Assembly: GCA_024280115.1 (NCBI GenBank)
Contig: JAJRQT010000175.1
Coordinates: forward strand, 1-52,876
Length of the DNA stretch: 52,876 nt
Reading direction: 5' to 3'
DNA from: Bacteroidota bacterium
GTDB taxonomy: Bacteria > Bacteroidota > Bacteroidia > Cytophagales > Cyclobacteriaceae
The translations under genes and the position numbers were made by a program. Below the pieces are notes generated by a model, which was not told the origin of the DNA, did not search any database, and saw only the letters and a list, made by a program, of their open reading frames with translations. Shown here piece after piece: positions 52,789 to 52,876 of this stretch. Numbering within the stretch: the stretch's first letter is position 1; every line of letters starts with the position of its first letter.

Positions 52789-52876
52789 GGTCAATTTTTT
52801 ATGTGAATCTTTTCGCTATTTATTAGGTTTTTTCAGTTAAAATGCAGATATTCAGGCTATTAACGGTCAGAGATTC

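Overview
The window is chromosomal DNA of a Bacteroidota bacterium, most likely order Cytophagales. The DNA is AT-rich and most genes lack Shine-Dalgarno sequences. Several promoters fit the Bacteroidota pattern TTTG, 18-19 bases, TAnnTTTG. One secreted protein ends in a type IX secretion (T9SS) sorting domain. A BshB1-type bacillithiol enzyme, a short RpoD and a DUF349 repeat protein fit the same group. No rRNA, CRISPR array or complete insertion sequence was seen.

Accessory region (1-5270). This is a mobile-element-like block beside tRNA-Thr. It encodes a very divergent protein with the motifs of a family A polymerase palm (383-2182), a divergent small ribbon-helix-helix protein (2409-2573), a small serine recombinase (2715-3332) and a large orphan protein with a C-terminal PD-(D/E)XK nuclease signature (3470-5110). 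The polymerase promoter is overlapped by 8-bp direct repeats, the recombinase promoter by a TGTTACA motif that recurs as an inverted repeat upstream, and the nuclease gene has an 11-bp direct repeat in front. This self-regulated polymerase/recombinase/nuclease cassette is the best candidate for an undescribed system. tRNA-Thr (5273-5345) is preceded in its own transcript by two 123-bp tandem units, each starting with a copy of the tRNA 5' end.

Housekeeping regions. 5670-8517: YqgE and DUF349 protein. 8734-11334: PdxH, a glycosyltransferase and BshB1. 11530-18402: TrxB, RpoD, PNPase, S15, an LptF/LptG-type permease and a START-like protein. 18517-18590: tRNA-Met(CAT). 19342-23711: TPR lipoprotein, thrS, infC, rpmI, rplT on the minus strand, with infC starting at AUC behind a strong Shine-Dalgarno. 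23818-28542: topoisomerase IV parE-parC. 28800-33098: small membrane and lipoproteins, polyprenyl synthase, rhomboid protease and a response regulator fused to a class III nucleotide cyclase. 33309-37086: a sialate O-acetylesterase-like enzyme and a T9SS cargo protein. 37120-40310: an ABC exporter and a secreted protein. 40371-44315: hpt-adk-obgE-grpE-dnaJ cluster. 44413-45351: M42 peptidase. 45620-52788: Ca2+/Na+ antiporter, membrane protein, PolB-like exonuclease, fused dipeptide-type ABC ATPase, RNase R and a methyltransferase.

Four intergenic palindromic repeats without a transposase (11369-11510, 29797-29983, 33170-33299, 47036-47128) look like MITEs or REP-like elements. The first two are copies of one family, and the second carries an extra 36-bp hairpin insertion.
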